Below are positions 11,666 through 23,448 of a stretch of 64,000 nt of DNA, piece after piece. The notes under the pieces are model-generated. The model searched no databases. It worked only from the letters and a program-made list of their open reading frames with translations, and was not told the origin of the DNA. Position 1 is the first letter of the stretch, and each line of letters begins with the position of its first letter. The DNA is taken from NCBI RefSeq assembly GCF_047495875.1, contig NC_092474.1, positions 14,676,200-14,740,199 of the forward strand. Direction: 5' to 3'. The DNA comes from Pithys albifrons albifrons. Taxonomy: Eukaryota > Chordata > Aves > Passeriformes > Thamnophilidae. The position numbers were made by a program, and so were the translations under genes.

Positions 11666-13200
11666 GTACTTTTCTCTGTGTCATTATGCCTTTGATCAGT
11701 ATCTGTGTTAACATCTCCTCTTTCTCCAGCAGCACAGAGATCACACTGACCAGACTCTCCTCACCTCCAGAGCTTTCCCACTTGCTGCTTCCAACCACTG
11801 GTGGGCACTGCCCTTCCCTGCCTCTGGGACCCTCCTAGTTTTCAGGTATTTATAAGGAATTAGAGGCAGGACCTAATTTTGGCAGGGCTCCCATGCACAC
11901 CCCTTAGGAAGAGGCTTGTGCATCCATCCATGGCTGGATTACTGTCCCTGTCCACAACCCACTCCTGATGGATGGTTCCCCATCTCAGACTGGCATCCCT
12001 CTCAGAAGATGCTCCTTCACAGTCTTCAAAGGCAAATTGCTTAGGCATTCAGGATCATTTCAGAGAAAACAAAAGAATTCCTTGGCTCTGATCCTGGGAG
12101 ATTTGTTTTCTGCAGGACTGGGTGTCCCTGTCACCACTGCCCTGGTGGAGGGTCCCCTTTCCTTCCCCACTCCTCCACCCTGGGTAAGGCATCACTGCTG
12201 TCCCACTGCTGGCCTTGGCCCAGAAAGGGATGCTCAGCCACTGACTGAAGCACATTTCTTAATTAAAAGAACCCAACCATGTGGCTCATTGAAGGCAAGC
12301 ACTAGAGACAGGACCTGCAGATCTCCAGGGACACACACTGCAGGTCCCTCACTCCACACAGAGCACTCCCAGGGCAGCAGGACTCTCTTCCCCTTGTACT
12401 AAGTGCCTATCAATATTTCATTGTGCTAAGTGAATTTTTTTCCATTTCATTTGCCATCTTTGTTTAATTCACCTCCTTCAGCACGGAAGGGAAACCCAGG
12501 ACCAGTTGCTGATTTGGGGGAAATATGAATCATCTTATCAAAGGAATTAACTGGAGTGAAAAAAAGGAAAAAAATTGGGCAAATTATGAATAGAAATTAC
12601 ATCAGAATCACGAAAATGCAACTGGGAAGCTCAGTCCTGCAGAAGCAATAACATCAGGTACCCAAACGGCCACTGAAAGGAAATATATTCATTTACAAGC
12701 AGAATATCCCATCCCTTCTAGCATGGAAAAAGCTCATCCCAACATATTCACTGGTACTTTCTTTAGGATTTCTCACATGATGCAAGTCAAGGAGTAAATC
12801 TTGTGGATTTGAAGACAGAAAAATTGTCTCCTCATGTTCCCCTGCTCTCCTTTCCCTGGAAGAGTGTAAGATAAACTCTCCTTTCTCTGAGGAAATACCT
12901 TGTGCCACTTCTGACAGGAGCAAGGACAAGGAACACAAACCCTGCTGGTTCCAGAGGTCACTATCCAGACACTCCCTTTGCAAAAGTGTGTCATCCTTGG
13001 CTTACAAACTTTGTCAATATTCTCACCTCCCAAACCCAAAACTCCCCCAAGACTGCCCAGCAAACCCTCTCAGCCCAGCAAACCCTCTCCAGCCTCGTGT
13101 GGGGCATCAGGCTCCGCATTTCCCACAGGGAAACCATGAAGACTTCGGAGTGAAGCCAGGAATTCTGAACTGTCCTTTTCTTCTGGTGCCTCAGTCTCTT
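11666..13200. other. Unique-looking non-coding DNA
   Basis: No recognised repeat family or exon. It contains an AT-rich segment at 12400-12760 and a short direct duplication of 'cccagcaaaccctctc' at about 13058-13091. Confidence 0.4.
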
Positions 13201-13445
13201 CCCTTAAGGACTTATTGAGAGATGTAGAATTGAGCAAACTCAGCCAATCTCACCTTGATTAGAGTCCAAAAGGTTCCTACTTTACTACTTATGCCATCAT
13301 GAAAATCTCTTTCCTCCCAGGATTTAGATGCTGCCAGATCTGCTTCACCACCCTTGGCCTCTCCCTTCCTATCTTCCTTCTGAGACGTTATTTGGGGCGA
13401 CACTCCCCTCACATACACCTTTTTCTGAGAAAACAGCCCAAAACT
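13201..13445 (-). mobile_element. Probable ERV 5' leader remnant
   Basis: Directly downstream, on the minus strand, of the primer-binding-site-like repeats at 13446-13474. The sequence ends with a splice-donor-like AAGGTGAGA (antisense of 13249-13257). I recognise no gag frame. The assignment depends on the neighbouring LTR call and is inference. Confidence 0.35.
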
Positions 13446-13474
13446 GTTGGGGTCACCATTTGGTGGGGACACCA
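13446..13474 (-). promoter_or_regulatory. Primer-binding-site-like tandem pair of an ERV
   Basis: On the minus strand two copies of TGGTGNCCCCAMC stand head to tail: TGGTGTCCCCACC (13462-13474) and TGGTGACCCCAAC (13446-13458). The first lies two bases after the CA that would close the LTR, the usual spacing for a retroviral primer binding site. The second resembles the start of the tRNA-Trp-type site known from avian retroviruses. The tRNA match is short, so the primer identity is only a suggestion. Confidence 0.45.
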
Positions 13475-13476
13475 TT

Positions 13477-13800
13477 TGTAGGGGTAAGGGGGGTGCTAAT
13501 GATGGTCAGAGAGATCGGGCACAGCAGCATCAGAAGGCTGGAGCAGAAGGCTTACAACTTAACTTTATTTTTAATCACAGCTTCACCTTTTATCTACTCT
13601 TGTATATAACATGCCACCACACTACTGGTTAGTCAGTTCACCAGGCCCACATGAAAACATTCTACTGGCCACAAGGTATCTCACATTCTACAGGTGGCTC
13701 TCTGCTCAAGGGTGAACTCCAAACTGCTTTCTCTCAAAGATACACTCTGAACTGCTCCATATCCATCTCTTCATCAATTACCTCAGACATCAGGGAATCC
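13477..13800 (-). mobile_element. Probable ERV LTR (minus strand)
   Basis: Read on the minus strand, a TATA-type motif (GTTATATACAAG, antisense of about 13600-13612) is followed by an AATAAAGTTAAGTTG polyadenylation-like stretch (antisense of 13557-13575). The LTR ends ...CCCCTACA at 13477, just before the primer-binding-site-like pair. The order U3-TATA-AATAAA-CA-spacer-PBS is that of a 5' LTR. The far (U3) end is not visible to me and is set roughly. Confidence 0.5.
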
Positions 13801-14035
13801 ACACACACACTGTCATCCCCACAGAAACATCTCCCTTTGGTGTCCAGTGGGTCAAACCCACACTGTGCAGCAGCATCGTGGGAGAAGCAGCAGCAGCTGC
13901 AGTTGCCTCCGGTACTGAGCCCCAGGGGAGGCAGCCAGAGCACAGCAGGATGGCAACAAAGGCAACCAGGGACAAACCCTGGACTCTTCTGTACATGTCC
14001 TGGGCTGCATCAAAAGCAGCCTGGCAAGAAGGCCA

Positions 14036-14546
14036 AGGGAGGTGACTCTGCCTCCTCAGGTGAGCTCCCACCTGCAGAGCTGCCTCCAGCCCTGGCACCA
14101 ACATCAGAAGGACGAGGAGCTGCTGGAGCAACTCCAGAGGAGGCCATGGAGATGACTGGAGAGATGGAGCAGCTCTGCTGTGAGGAAAGGCTGAGGGAAT
14201 TGGGATTAGGGGGACCTAACTGCAGCCTTGCAGTACCTGAAGGGGCTGACAAGAAAGATACTTTTTAGAAGGGGCTGGGGTGACACGACAAGGGGGAATG
14301 GCTTCCTACTGGTAAAGGGCAGGGATAGATGGGATACTGGAAAGAAATTCTTCCCTGTGAGGGTGGGCAGGCCCTGACACAGGTTGGGCAGAGAAGCTGT
14401 GGCTGCCCCATCCCTGGAAGTGTCCAAGACCAGGTTGGATGGGGCTTGGAGCAACTTGGGCTGGTGGGAGGTGTCCCTGCCCAAGACAAGGGGCTGGAAC
14501 AAGCTGATCTTTAAGGTCTCTTCCTACTCAGGCCATTCTGTGATTC
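14036..14546 (+). repeat. CR1 LINE fragment, 3' end, about 510 bp
   Basis: Sense CR1 running from 'gactctgcctcctcaggtga' through 'aggctgagggaattgggatt', 'acaagggggaatggcttcct', 'cagagaagctgtggctgccc', 'gtccctgcccaagacaaggg' to 'tctttaaggtctcttcctac' and ATTCTGTGATTCT. There are small gaps around 14240-14290. It is one of the longer sense copies in the window. Confidence 0.92.
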
Positions 14547-14739
14547 TCCTTCTGCAGACTCCAGTCAATGGGGAGGTCTCTGTCCTGTCCTGGAGCCACC
14601 CACACTGCCTGTGTCCCCACACTGCCTGTGTCTCAGCATGTCTTCAGCTGGCAGCTTCACACAGATCTTGAATTGATGACATTCCTTCTGGATCTTTAGC
14701 CCTCCCAGCTGATATCATCCTTTGCTGAAGCCATCATGT

Positions 14740-14900
14740 GTCCTTCATCCTTAAGGTACCACTTCCTGAATCCCTAAATCCCCTTTTTATCAAAATACTC
14801 CAGCACTTTTCCTGGCAGTCTAGAGGTCACCTTAAGTGTTTCCCATTCCCAAATGCATGGTTTGACATTTGCTAACATTAAAATCCAGCAGCTATTTCTT
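14740..14900 (-). repeat. Possible old CR1-type LINE fragment
   Basis: The phrase 'cccaaatgcatggtttgaca' followed by 'tttgctaacattaaaatcca' faintly recalls the antisense of an internal part of CR1. Weak evidence; it could be unique sequence. Confidence 0.3.
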
Positions 14901-15216
14901 CCTCCTCTCCTCTTACGTGGTTCCATCCTGCTGAAGGTGACGCACGGCCCACGTTCCTCGCTGGTGCCCAGGGGCTATTTATCAGGGAACAGGCTAATCC
15001 TGGATTTGGAAGGTCCCTCTGGGGTTTCCTGCGACAGGGTGGGGGGTGGAGCTGTCTGATGGCCAGGTTTGCTCAAAATTGCTGCCTGAACTGAAATCAA
15101 AGATGTTCAGTGTCCTCCTGCTCATCTTCCCTGAGCCAGTTCCCGCAGAGTCCACTCCCCTCTGGCTGCTCAGGGAGCAGGGAGGGGACTCGTGTTTGTG
15201 GTGGGCACAAACCTTT

Positions 15217-15496
15217 TAGCAGGGCTGAAAAGGACAAGGGGGAATGGTTTAAACTAAACGGGGCTCTATTTAGTTTAGTTATAAGGAAGGAATCCTTCCC
15301 TGTGGGGGTGGGCAGGCCCTGGCACAGGTTGGGCAGAGAAGCTGTGGCTGCCCCATCCCTGGAATTGTCCAAGGCCAGGATGGACAGGACTTGGAGCAAC
15401 CTGGGCTGGGAGAAGGTGTTCCTGCCCCTGGCAGGAGGGTGGCACTGGATGACCTTTAAAAGGTCCATTCCAACCCGAACTATTCATGATTCAATA
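15217..15496 (+). repeat. CR1 LINE fragment, 3' end (different subfamily)
   Basis: Sense CR1 whose middle reads 'gaatggtttaaactaaacgg' where most copies here have 'gaatggcttcccactgccag', marking a different subfamily. The remainder is standard: 'cagagaagctgtggctgccc', 'gatgacctttaaaaggtcca', then a worn 3' end (ATTCATGATTCAA). Confidence 0.9.
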
Positions 15497-16090
15497 AGTG
15501 AAGCAACAACAGTGACCAATCACTGGGACAAGGGGAGCTCTTGCAGTGGCAAATGTCCCCACGAGCTGCCAGCACCTAAACTGCAGCTCTCAGACTCATC
15601 CCAACTGCCTGCAAAGTTTAAGTGTGACATTTAGATGAAATTTTGGTGATTTTTATGGCACATAAATTTTCTTGCCACCTACCAGCATGAAGGTTACCAT
15701 TTCCACTCTCAGATGTTGACAAACCTCAGCATGGAGGGCCTTGCTTGGCCAGCTGAGCACGGGGAGGCTTTGCAGGGGTGTCCACTGGTGTATTACCATT
15801 CTTCTGTCACCCATAAGCACAGTATGATGAGAGATCTGTTGTATCCCTCCAGTGCCTGACTTGAGGCAGAGACCTGCACCTTCATCCCCAGATGGTTGGG
15901 CAAGGCAGGACCACATCCATCACAGCATCAACCAGCTGTCCCCTGACACCTGACATGGGACAGCAGCTCATGTTGGACTGGAGGAATGACTCCTTCTGGC
16001 TGAAAGATCCCACCTGAGGCTCAGAGTTAACTGGCAGATACATGGAGGGGAAGACACCTGCTGAGATAGGCCATTGGAAGCACCATCAGA
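15497..16090. other. Unique-looking non-coding DNA
   Basis: No recognised repeat or exon. Confidence 0.35.
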
Positions 16091-16099
16091 CCCTGACCC

Positions 16100-16175
16100 A
16101 TTAGAACTCTCATTAATGATCTAGATGAGATTGGGAGAAAACAGCATGTTAATTACATTTGCCCCTACCGAGCTG
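16100..16175 (+). repeat. Old CR1-type LINE fragment, reverse transcriptase region
   Basis: 'ctcattaatgatctagatga' would encode L-I-N-D-L-D-E, close to the F-I-N-D-L-D motif upstream of the catalytic FADD box in CR1 reverse transcriptase. The following bases are diverged. This is a short, decayed internal piece. Confidence 0.5.
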
Positions 16176-16994
16176 GAGAAGGTTTCAGCATCAGTGGGGG
16201 CAGATAAATGACAGGAAGGGTTGTGGCAAAAAATGGCAGATTGTTATAGGGTGGAAAAATGCTCCTTCTGGGGAAAATGATCATCCTTCCACCTCATCAG
16301 TGTGAAGGGGAAAGACTGGAGATAAAAGAGCCATATCTGAGGAGCTGCCAGCGAGCTGTGAGATGATGGCTGATAATGAGAGAGGGGAAGGTGGGTTACT
16401 AGGGAGTGAATTTTTGCTCTGTGCTTGTATTGCCAAGTGTTAGTTCTTGCCTGGGGCTCCTGGAAACTATCAGAAGGAATACAATTGTTATTATTGATCG
16501 CCGCTACAACAGCTCTTGGGGGTTGATGTTCTTGCTTAACCAAAACACCAAGAAACTTATGGAAATGGTGAGTGAAAGAGCTTTATCCACAGGTGAACTT
16601 GGAGGAACAGCTCTGTGCACAGGCTGAAATGTCTTAATTGTGTGTCCAAAGTGCTGCAGAATCCTGGAAAAAGTCAGGGGGAAGCAGTGACACAAAGTAA
16701 ATTAACTGAGCTGAAAGAGGAGCAGCTGCCCCACCAGCAACTATCATAGGCCTCATCAACAAGGAGATGTGGAAACACTGAAGGAGAAAACATGTTGTCT
16801 GTTCTCTCCAGTTCAAATGTGAACCTCAGAAATGAGCTGCACAGTGGCCGTTTACACACGTGGAGCCAGAGCTGCAGCACCAGTGAACCAGTGGCACACA
16901 AGGTCAGCCCTGGGCAGGTTGCAAAGAGCTGGAAAAACAAAAAAAACCCCAGGAAATTGTGAACAAAATAGTCCCAGCATTACACTGGGACAAA
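16176..16994. other. Unique-looking non-coding DNA
   Basis: No recognised element. Short open frames only. Confidence 0.35.
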
Positions 16995-17134
16995 GAACCT
17001 GAAGTGTCCAAGGCCAGGTTGGACAGGGCTTGAAGCAACCTGGGCTGGTGGAAGGTGTCCCTGCCCATGGCAAGGGGTGGAACTGTACGTGCTTAAAGGT
17101 CCCTTCCAACCCAAATCATCCCATGATGCCATTA
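16995..17134 (+). repeat. CR1 LINE fragment, extreme 3' end
   Basis: Sense CR1: 'gaagtgtccaaggccaggtt', 'gtccctgcccatggcaaggg', 'aaaggtcccttccaacccaa' and a worn terminus CCCATGATGCC. Confidence 0.88.
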
Positions 17135-17199
17135 TCTGGCTGAAAAAACATCACTCAGACCAGCACAGCACCACAACTCAGTGGTATTTGGCCTCCTTT

Positions 17200-17292
17200 T
17201 TATCATGGGAAGGTTTGGGAGAGTTTGGGAAGGGAAGGTTTGGGAAGGTTTGGAAGGAAAGGTTTGGGAAGGGAAGGTGTGGGAAGGGAAAG
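17200..17292. repeat. Degenerate GGGAAGGTTT minisatellite
   Basis: Irregular repetition of GGGAAGGTTT, GGAAGGTTTG and related 10-bp words, nearly all purine plus T on the plus strand. The units vary in length, so this is a degenerate simple repeat. Open frames across it are by-products. Confidence 0.75.
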
Positions 17293-17942
17293 ACATTTGT
17301 TGCTGCACAGAAAGAAATATTTCAAAAGAAAATATTTGGAGAAGAAGGGGCAACAAAATGCCACCTTTCAAAGGTAGAAATATGTGTGTGCGTCTGTCCC
17401 AAGTTCTGCTCCATAAACTGAGTCAGAACTTCACTGAAATCTGCCAACTTAAAGCAGCTGCAGCCTGAGTGGTCTCTGAAATCACTGCAATGAAAGACTA
17501 AATGTACTTAAACCCATTTCTAAAGGCAGAAACTTCAAAAAAGAGGGAGAAGATATTCAAGGCAAATGTGGAAGTCTGACTACTTAAAACAGCTTCTGAG
17601 GACAGAGACACGGTAGCAAGGCCAGCACTGCCTGAGAGCAGCATTAATGCACAAAATCAAAGCTAGTTCTCTAATGCTGCCAAAATAATTCCTGCATGTC
17701 AGGAGGAGCAGACCCACAATTCCAAGAAGGATGAGATCCCTCACCCCTGGCCCTGGCACGGGGATTTCAGCCATTCCAGATAATAACAACAGGAGTGGAG
17801 CCCATGGCTGGGAGCCCATTTACAGGAAACTGAGAAGAACATCTAAATGGGAAAGAAAGAACTGAAAAGCACTTGCAGTCAGGGGCACAAAGGTTTCTGT
17901 TGAGCTGCTCACAGGCCTTGGTGCATCTGAGACATGCAAGTC

Positions 17943-18568
17943 TGTCTTGGGTTGAGCTGGCAAAATACCAACTGCCCAAGTACAGAGAAAAAGGGTTCCT
18001 TCCCCCCCTAACCAACCAGCCAAGGGAACAAGAGGGAGAGGGAAAAAAACCTCCAAACTAAGTTTATGCTGAAACTAACTATATGGAGTTATACAGAAAA
18101 GAGAAAATTAAGAGAAAACTACAATATAACACACACTTACACAAGTTATATATAACAAGAAATAACCTCCCACTCCCCAGTTAATACAAAGTGCATTACT
18201 CTAGATCTATAAGTGCTCTAAAAGACACCCTGCAAGAAACAGAAAGAGTAACAACAAAATGTTTCTCCTTCCCTGAACTCAAACAAAAGGCAAGTAGTGG
18301 CAGCAGCAGGAGCAAGGCCTGGCACAGCAAAACAGCTCTAGCACCTCATAATTGTACGTTGGCCATGGTGGAACCGACCAAGCCACTCCCACACACTGGA
18401 TTTTACCTCTTTTGAGATGATGTCATAACATGGAATGGAATACACCATTACTGGCTAGAAGAAGTCAGCTGTTAGCCAGCCCAGCCCAGCTCAAGTCAGC
18501 TGACAGTCCAAGGCCTGGTCTGAACTTTAAAACCTAAATTTTAGGCCTATCTGGTTAAACTCATAACA
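17943..18568. mobile_element. Probable solo LTR, about 626 bp
   Basis: The segment starts TGTCTTGGGTTG and ends CTCATAACA, so it has the TG...CA termini of an LTR whichever way it is read. Inside are a run of C at 18003-18008, AT-rich sequence with 'ttatatataac' at about 18145, and 'gatgatgtcataacatggaa'. Several phrases resemble a bird ERVK-type LTR as I remember it. I see no matching target-site duplication and no internal retroviral genes. Orientation is left open; the TATATATA motif would suit minus-strand transcription. Confidence 0.5.
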
Positions 18569-18849
18569 TAGCCTTACAGAAATTAATAAATGAGTGCTGT
18601 AGGGCATAGATTAAAAAAACCCCTATGTATAAATAAGGGGTTGTCAGCTACCAACCACTCACTGGAATGCACATTGTGTAAGCAGTGATCAGATCTCACC
18701 CAGGCACCAGCAATTCAGCAGAAGAGAGAAATGAAATACAAAAGGTGTGAAATCAGCATTTTTAACTTACGAGCTTGTTATAAACTCCCTAATCCAACAG
18801 AAGAAACCTTTGGGATAAGAGGGATAGAGGAAAAGGCTTCAACTGAGTT

Positions 18850-19312
18850 CTGGGTTAGTGTGGAGCTCCTGGGGCAGGTCCAGCACAGGCTGTGGAGATG
18901 CTGAAGGACCTGGAGCAGCTCTGGGAGCAGCAAAGGCTGAGGGAGCTGGGGCTGTTCAGCCTCCAGAGGAGACACTGAGAGGGACTTCCCTCCTGGAAGT
19001 GCCTGCAGGGAAGGGGCAGAGCACGGACCAGGCTCTGCTCTGGGGGCCCAGCAATGGCACAAGAGGAACAGGCAGGAACTGATGCCCAAGAAGTTCCACC
19101 TGGACATGAGGAAGAACTTCTTTGCTCTGCAGTGACCCAGCACTGAACAGACTGTCCAGAGGGCGTGGAGTCTCCTCACTGGTGATATTCCAGAACCCTC
19201 TGGACAAGGTCCTGTGCCAGGTGCTCTGGGGTGGCCCTGCTGGAGCAGGAGGTGGGTCCAGATGAGTCACTATGGCCCCTTCCAGCCTGACCCATCCTGG
19301 GCTTCTGTGATA
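18850..19312 (+). repeat. CR1 LINE fragment, about 460 bp, distinct subfamily
   Basis: A more diverged sense CR1: 'caaaggctgagggagctggg', 'ctgttcagcctccagaggag', 'ttccacctggacatgaggaa', 'gaacttctttgctctgcagt' and 'ggccccttccagcctgaccc', ending TTCTGTGAT. The wording differs from the common type in the window. Confidence 0.85.
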
Positions 19313-20634
19313 TGGAAGACACTGAGAATGTGTGGCAGTTTAAAGAACATATTGAATGGGCTTTGATGGAGCAGAGGATCCCACACCAGTGAGGGACCAG
19401 CTAGAAAGGGCACACCATCACCTCTGCCTCCTCTGCATTTTCTTTGCCCATCTGTGATGTAATAGGTCAGCTGGACCTCAGGGTCAGTTTACCATCAATC
19501 AATCCCTGTCTCCGCTGAGTGACTGAAATGACATGCAAAGGAGGGGAAAGGTGTCCCAGCTCTGTCTGAGACCATTAACAACATTTGCATGAAGCACCAA
19601 CCTTTAAGAGAAATGGTCTAAGCTGAACTTGAGATGAAATCACTGACCCGTTATCCCCAAAAGAAAGTACAAACAGTGTGACATTTCAGAGCATGGCCTC
19701 TGTGGTGACTCTGACATTAGAAAGAGAAAACAACATTAGACTACAAGAAGAGTTTACATCAGCTCCAGACATCGAGGCTGCCTGGAAACAACCAGGTCCA
19801 GTGCCATCCCAGCACTGCCCACACTCCCAGCACTGGTGTGCCAGTCTGGACTGAGGAAGAGCCACACACAGCACGTTACAAGCCAAACCAGATGTTGATG
19901 GGCTACATATCTAAACAAAAATGAAGATGTAAATTAAGATATTCTTGCATAGGAAGAGCACTACACATTTTAGGCACCTTAAACCATGGTGAGTGAGCCG
20001 ACAGATCATGACAGAAAGTCCAGGAAAATGGAAAGACTATTTTAAAGGGTGGACAACAAAGCCCCTGTGTATAAATCGTGATCTTTTAACAACCAAGAAC
20101 ATCCCTCTTAAAACAATCAGCTGAAGCTCTAATTACAGTGTCACCAGATGATGATTTTCATACAGAGTGGCCAGAATGGTCAAGCTCTGACAACTGGTGA
20201 GCTCCCACAGCAAACTGGTGGCCTGACACACCTGCCCAGAGAGAAGAGCCATTACTCAGCAGCTACTCAGGGCTGGTCCAAGGCACGGCAATCCTCGGAG
20301 CAGAGCTGTCAGGTTGCACATGCAGGTTAGAAGTCATCAGGTTCTTGCCAAAGACACCAACAGCATCGATTCATAATGGTGATGTTGATGTAGGAGCATC
20401 CCAGCACAGGGAGAGGCTCCTTCACAGACCTGTGAAACCTGAACATGTCTACCTGCACCTCTCTGGCACAAGCTCAAAGCCACACCTGGGCACTGCAGAG
20501 AAGCATCTCAATGGCTCCTGGGAGGCTCTGAGGAAGAAGGGCAACCTCAGGCATGGAACTCTCAAGAGTATAACAACACCCAGGTAGATTCAAGAGGAAC
20601 TGATGAGACACTGAAGGGTTGGATCCAGAGTAAG
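19313..20634. other. Unique-looking non-coding DNA
   Basis: No confident repeat or exon. 'cccctgtgtataaatc' at about 20066 resembles 'cccctatgtataaataag' at about 18629, which may point to two pieces of an unidentified TATA-containing element. Confidence 0.35.
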
Positions 20635-21076
20635 TCCAGAGGAGGCCCCGGAGATGCTCCAGGGCTGGAGCCCCTCTGCTCTGAAGCCAGGCTGGGAGAG
20701 CTGGGGGTGTTCACTTAGAGAAGAGAAGGCTCCAGGGACACCTGAGAGCCCCTTCCAGAGCCTAAAGGGGCTCCAAGAGAGCTGGAGAGGGACTTGGACA
20801 ATGGCCTAGAAGGACAGAACAAGGGGGAATGGCTTCCCACTGCCAGAGGGCAGGGTTAGATGGGATATTGGGAAGGAATTCTTTGCCGTAAGGCTGGTGA
20901 GGCCCTGGCACAGGTTGTCCAGAGAAGCTGTGGCTGCCCCACCCCTGGAAGTGTCCAAGGCCAGGCTGGACAGAGCTTGGAGCAACCTGGGCTAGTGGAA
21001 GGTGTTCCTGTCCATGGCAGGGCGTGGAACTGGATGAAATTTAAGGTCCCTTCCCATTCATTGATTCTATGATTTC
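20635..21076 (+). repeat. CR1 LINE fragment, 3' end, about 440 bp
   Basis: Sense CR1 with all the usual blocks: 'gagatgctccagggctggag', 'aagagaaggctccagggaca', 'cctaaaggggctccaagaga', 'aagggggaatggcttcccac', 'cagagaagctgtggctgccc' and the closing TTGATTCTATGATTT. Confidence 0.93.
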
Positions 21077-22619
21077 CAGAGGTATCCTAGCCCTGCAGCT
21101 GCAGGAAGGTGCCAGTGAGATTGCCAGAGGTGATGAAGCTCGTTCGTGCCTCCACTTGCAGTCTGAGCTGCAGGAGAGAGGAACAACCTGCACAAGGACA
21201 CCTCAAACACCCATGGGCAGCCTGACCCTGCAGGTCACTGTGCCATGGGGAGACACCCTCCCTCACCCAAGGGTCAAGAAAATTATGTGACTCACTAACT
21301 TCAGGACTTCTCATGTTGACTGAACACCTAAGAAGTTCTGAGAGTGCAGCACAGGGGTGCCACTTCCCTTAAAGTGCAGGGATAGCTGCTCTGCCTTTCA
21401 CAAAGCAGTCACGTGGCTCAGCACTCTGCAGGTGGGGAGTTGGTGCTGGTACCTGACCATCGCTACAGAAGTGTCTTACAGGTTGGGCACCCAATACAGC
21501 AGGTTTGCTGGGGAGAAATAATTAACAAATGCTTGAGTGGAAAGATGTCAGGCCCTGGAGAGAAGGAGGTCATCAAGATTTTGCCATCCTAAGACATCAT
21601 TTTCTGAACAGTTGCCACACAACTGTGCAGCGTGACTGCTGCTGCAGCCTCTGCCCTGTGCTGAACTGCAGCCCCTCCTGCCCACTTCTGCACCCAGAAA
21701 CACCTCACCTCAGTCAGATAGTCTGGGGGAGGGATGACATTTTATTGCAACTCCCTTGACGTTACAGACAACAACATGGAATCTCTGTGATGCTTTGGAA
21801 CCAGGAGAACTCAGAGAAGGAGCTCAAAGCATTACCTGTGGTTTCCTTGACAGAGTATGACCCACACGATGACTTCCCTGAGTGAGATTATAGAGCTGTC
21901 ACTCACTGCCACCACACAACATGGAAATTATCAGACCAGGCTGATGATGAATGTCTTGTCTTCACATTAAATACAGGCTGCTCTGATCCCATTGCCCCCC
22001 TCACTGGTACAGCTTAGGGAAGGCAGGGGGAGAGGGGGAAGGGGCAGAATTGCAGCAGAGCCTCAGCCTGGCTGTCAAAAGCAGGGAGATGTGTGGGCAC
22101 TCACACACTGCAGTTCTTGCCAACTTTCAGGGGTTTGTCACTGATCTTATGATATTTAGCACATTTTTTGAAGTCCCACCTTCTGGACTCAGGAGCTCGT
22201 CACGACTTTCATTCCAATGCGCTTTTTTTATTTTTTTTTCTGGAAAACATTATGAAAACATTAACTCATCTATCTCCCCAAACCTCGAAAAGAAGGAGGT
22301 GAATGAAATGTCCCAAACTGTGAGTTCTCCGAGGACTTCTTTCCCTCCTCACAGCTGAGGTTGGAAGCTGCTGTTTGCCAACACGGTGGTTGAGGAAACG
22401 CTCAATGACAGACTCACAAATCGCATCACCCCTGAAGGGAGTGACACCACATTCCTCAGCAATGGGGCACCATTTTCCATGATCTTCTGATTCCGGATGG
22501 TTTCCAAGCAGGATAGTGTGGAAAGAGCTGGAGAAGGGCTCAAAAGGAGCCAAAGCCTGAGTATGCACAGTACTGAAGAGGATGCTTTGAAAAGACAGTG
22601 GGGAGAGAGGAAGATGCTG
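21077..22619. other. Unique-looking non-coding DNA
   Basis: No recognised repeat or exon. A T-rich run lies at 22225-22240. Confidence 0.35.
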
Positions 22620-22738
22620 AAAACCCGGGCCAGGGAGGGATTGTCCCACTCTGCTCTGCACTGGGGCAGCCTCGCCTGCAATGGGGGCCAGTTTGGGGGG
22701 ACACAATGGAAGGGACAGATTGAGCCATTGCAGTGTCC
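22620..22738 (+). repeat. CR1 LINE, first segment of a split copy
   Basis: Sense internal CR1 around the end of ORF2: 'cagggagggattgtcccact', 'ggggcagcctcgcctgcaat' and 'agggacagattgagccattg'. It stops at 22738 and resumes at 23316. The better-preserved antisense copy at 38183-39222 carries the same two parts in direct continuity, which shows that the LTR between them was inserted later. Confidence 0.85.
22735..22738. repeat. 4-bp target-site duplication GTCC (left)
   Basis: GTCC stands directly before the TG of the LTR and again directly after its CA (23312-23315). One copy belongs to the interrupted CR1, whose uninterrupted form reads ...GTCCAAAGGAGG.... Confidence 0.75.
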
Positions 22739-23311
22739 TGAAGTAGAGAAAAGCCAGAACCTAGGAGATTTCACTAAAAGCACCCAACTTTCCAGGGAGT
22801 CTCCAATAGATAAGGTCTAATTTATGGAAGACATCTAACTCTCAGTGAAGTCATAATTAAAGGTCCATGTAGCGAAGAGGTTAATCTCAAGAAAAAAGCC
22901 AGAGCACCATGTTTGGCAAGACTCACTGCAAGAATCTGCAAGAATCAGCAAAATTAGACCGAGTTGAAAAGTTCATGAGGATGAAGAGCAAAAATACGAC
23001 CACCACCAGATGAAGTAACAGGATCTCCCCTGATAATATTCCTCAAAATGGACAGCTCTGCCCCAACTCCGCCTGCTATGAATATTATAACTAGATATTG
23101 AAATATTATAATCGTGCATGAATATGTAGGTAAAAATATTGTAACCCCTCACTAGAAATGTATAAATACTGGAGCTTCTCACTGTAGATTTTGGAGCTCT
23201 TTTGTCCAATACTAATCGGAGAGTTACCCCAACATTGTCTTAATAAATACCTTGCTGTTTATTGACTAAAACTTTGTCTCTAAACAGTTTGTTCTGCCTT
23301 TTTGGGCATCA
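22739..23311 (+). mobile_element. Solo LTR A, 573 bp, inserted in CR1
   Basis: Begins TGAAGTAGAG and ends TTTGGGCATCA. TATAAATA is at 23161-23168 and AATAAA at 23242-23247, giving a short R region and a U5 of about 60 bp. It is flanked by GTCC on both sides. The 4-bp duplication and the promoter layout fit an ERV1 (gammaretrovirus-like) LTR. No primer binding site or internal gene follows, so recombination between two LTRs has probably left one. Confidence 0.82.
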
Positions 23312-23448
23312 GTCCAAAGGAGGGACACAGAGACAAGGAAGGACCTGGAGGGGAAGTGTGTAAGGACACTGAGGGCACTTGGGGTGTTCAGCTGGAGAAG
23401 AGAAGACGGAGGGGAGACCTCAGTGCAGGTCCAACTTCCTCAGGAGGG
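23312..23448 (+). repeat. CR1 LINE, second segment of a split copy
   Basis: Sense CR1 resuming after LTR A: 'aaaggagggacacagagaca', 'tggggtgttcagctggagaa', 'gacctcagtgcaggtccaac' and 'ttcctcaggaggg', then cut again by LTR B. Confidence 0.85.
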
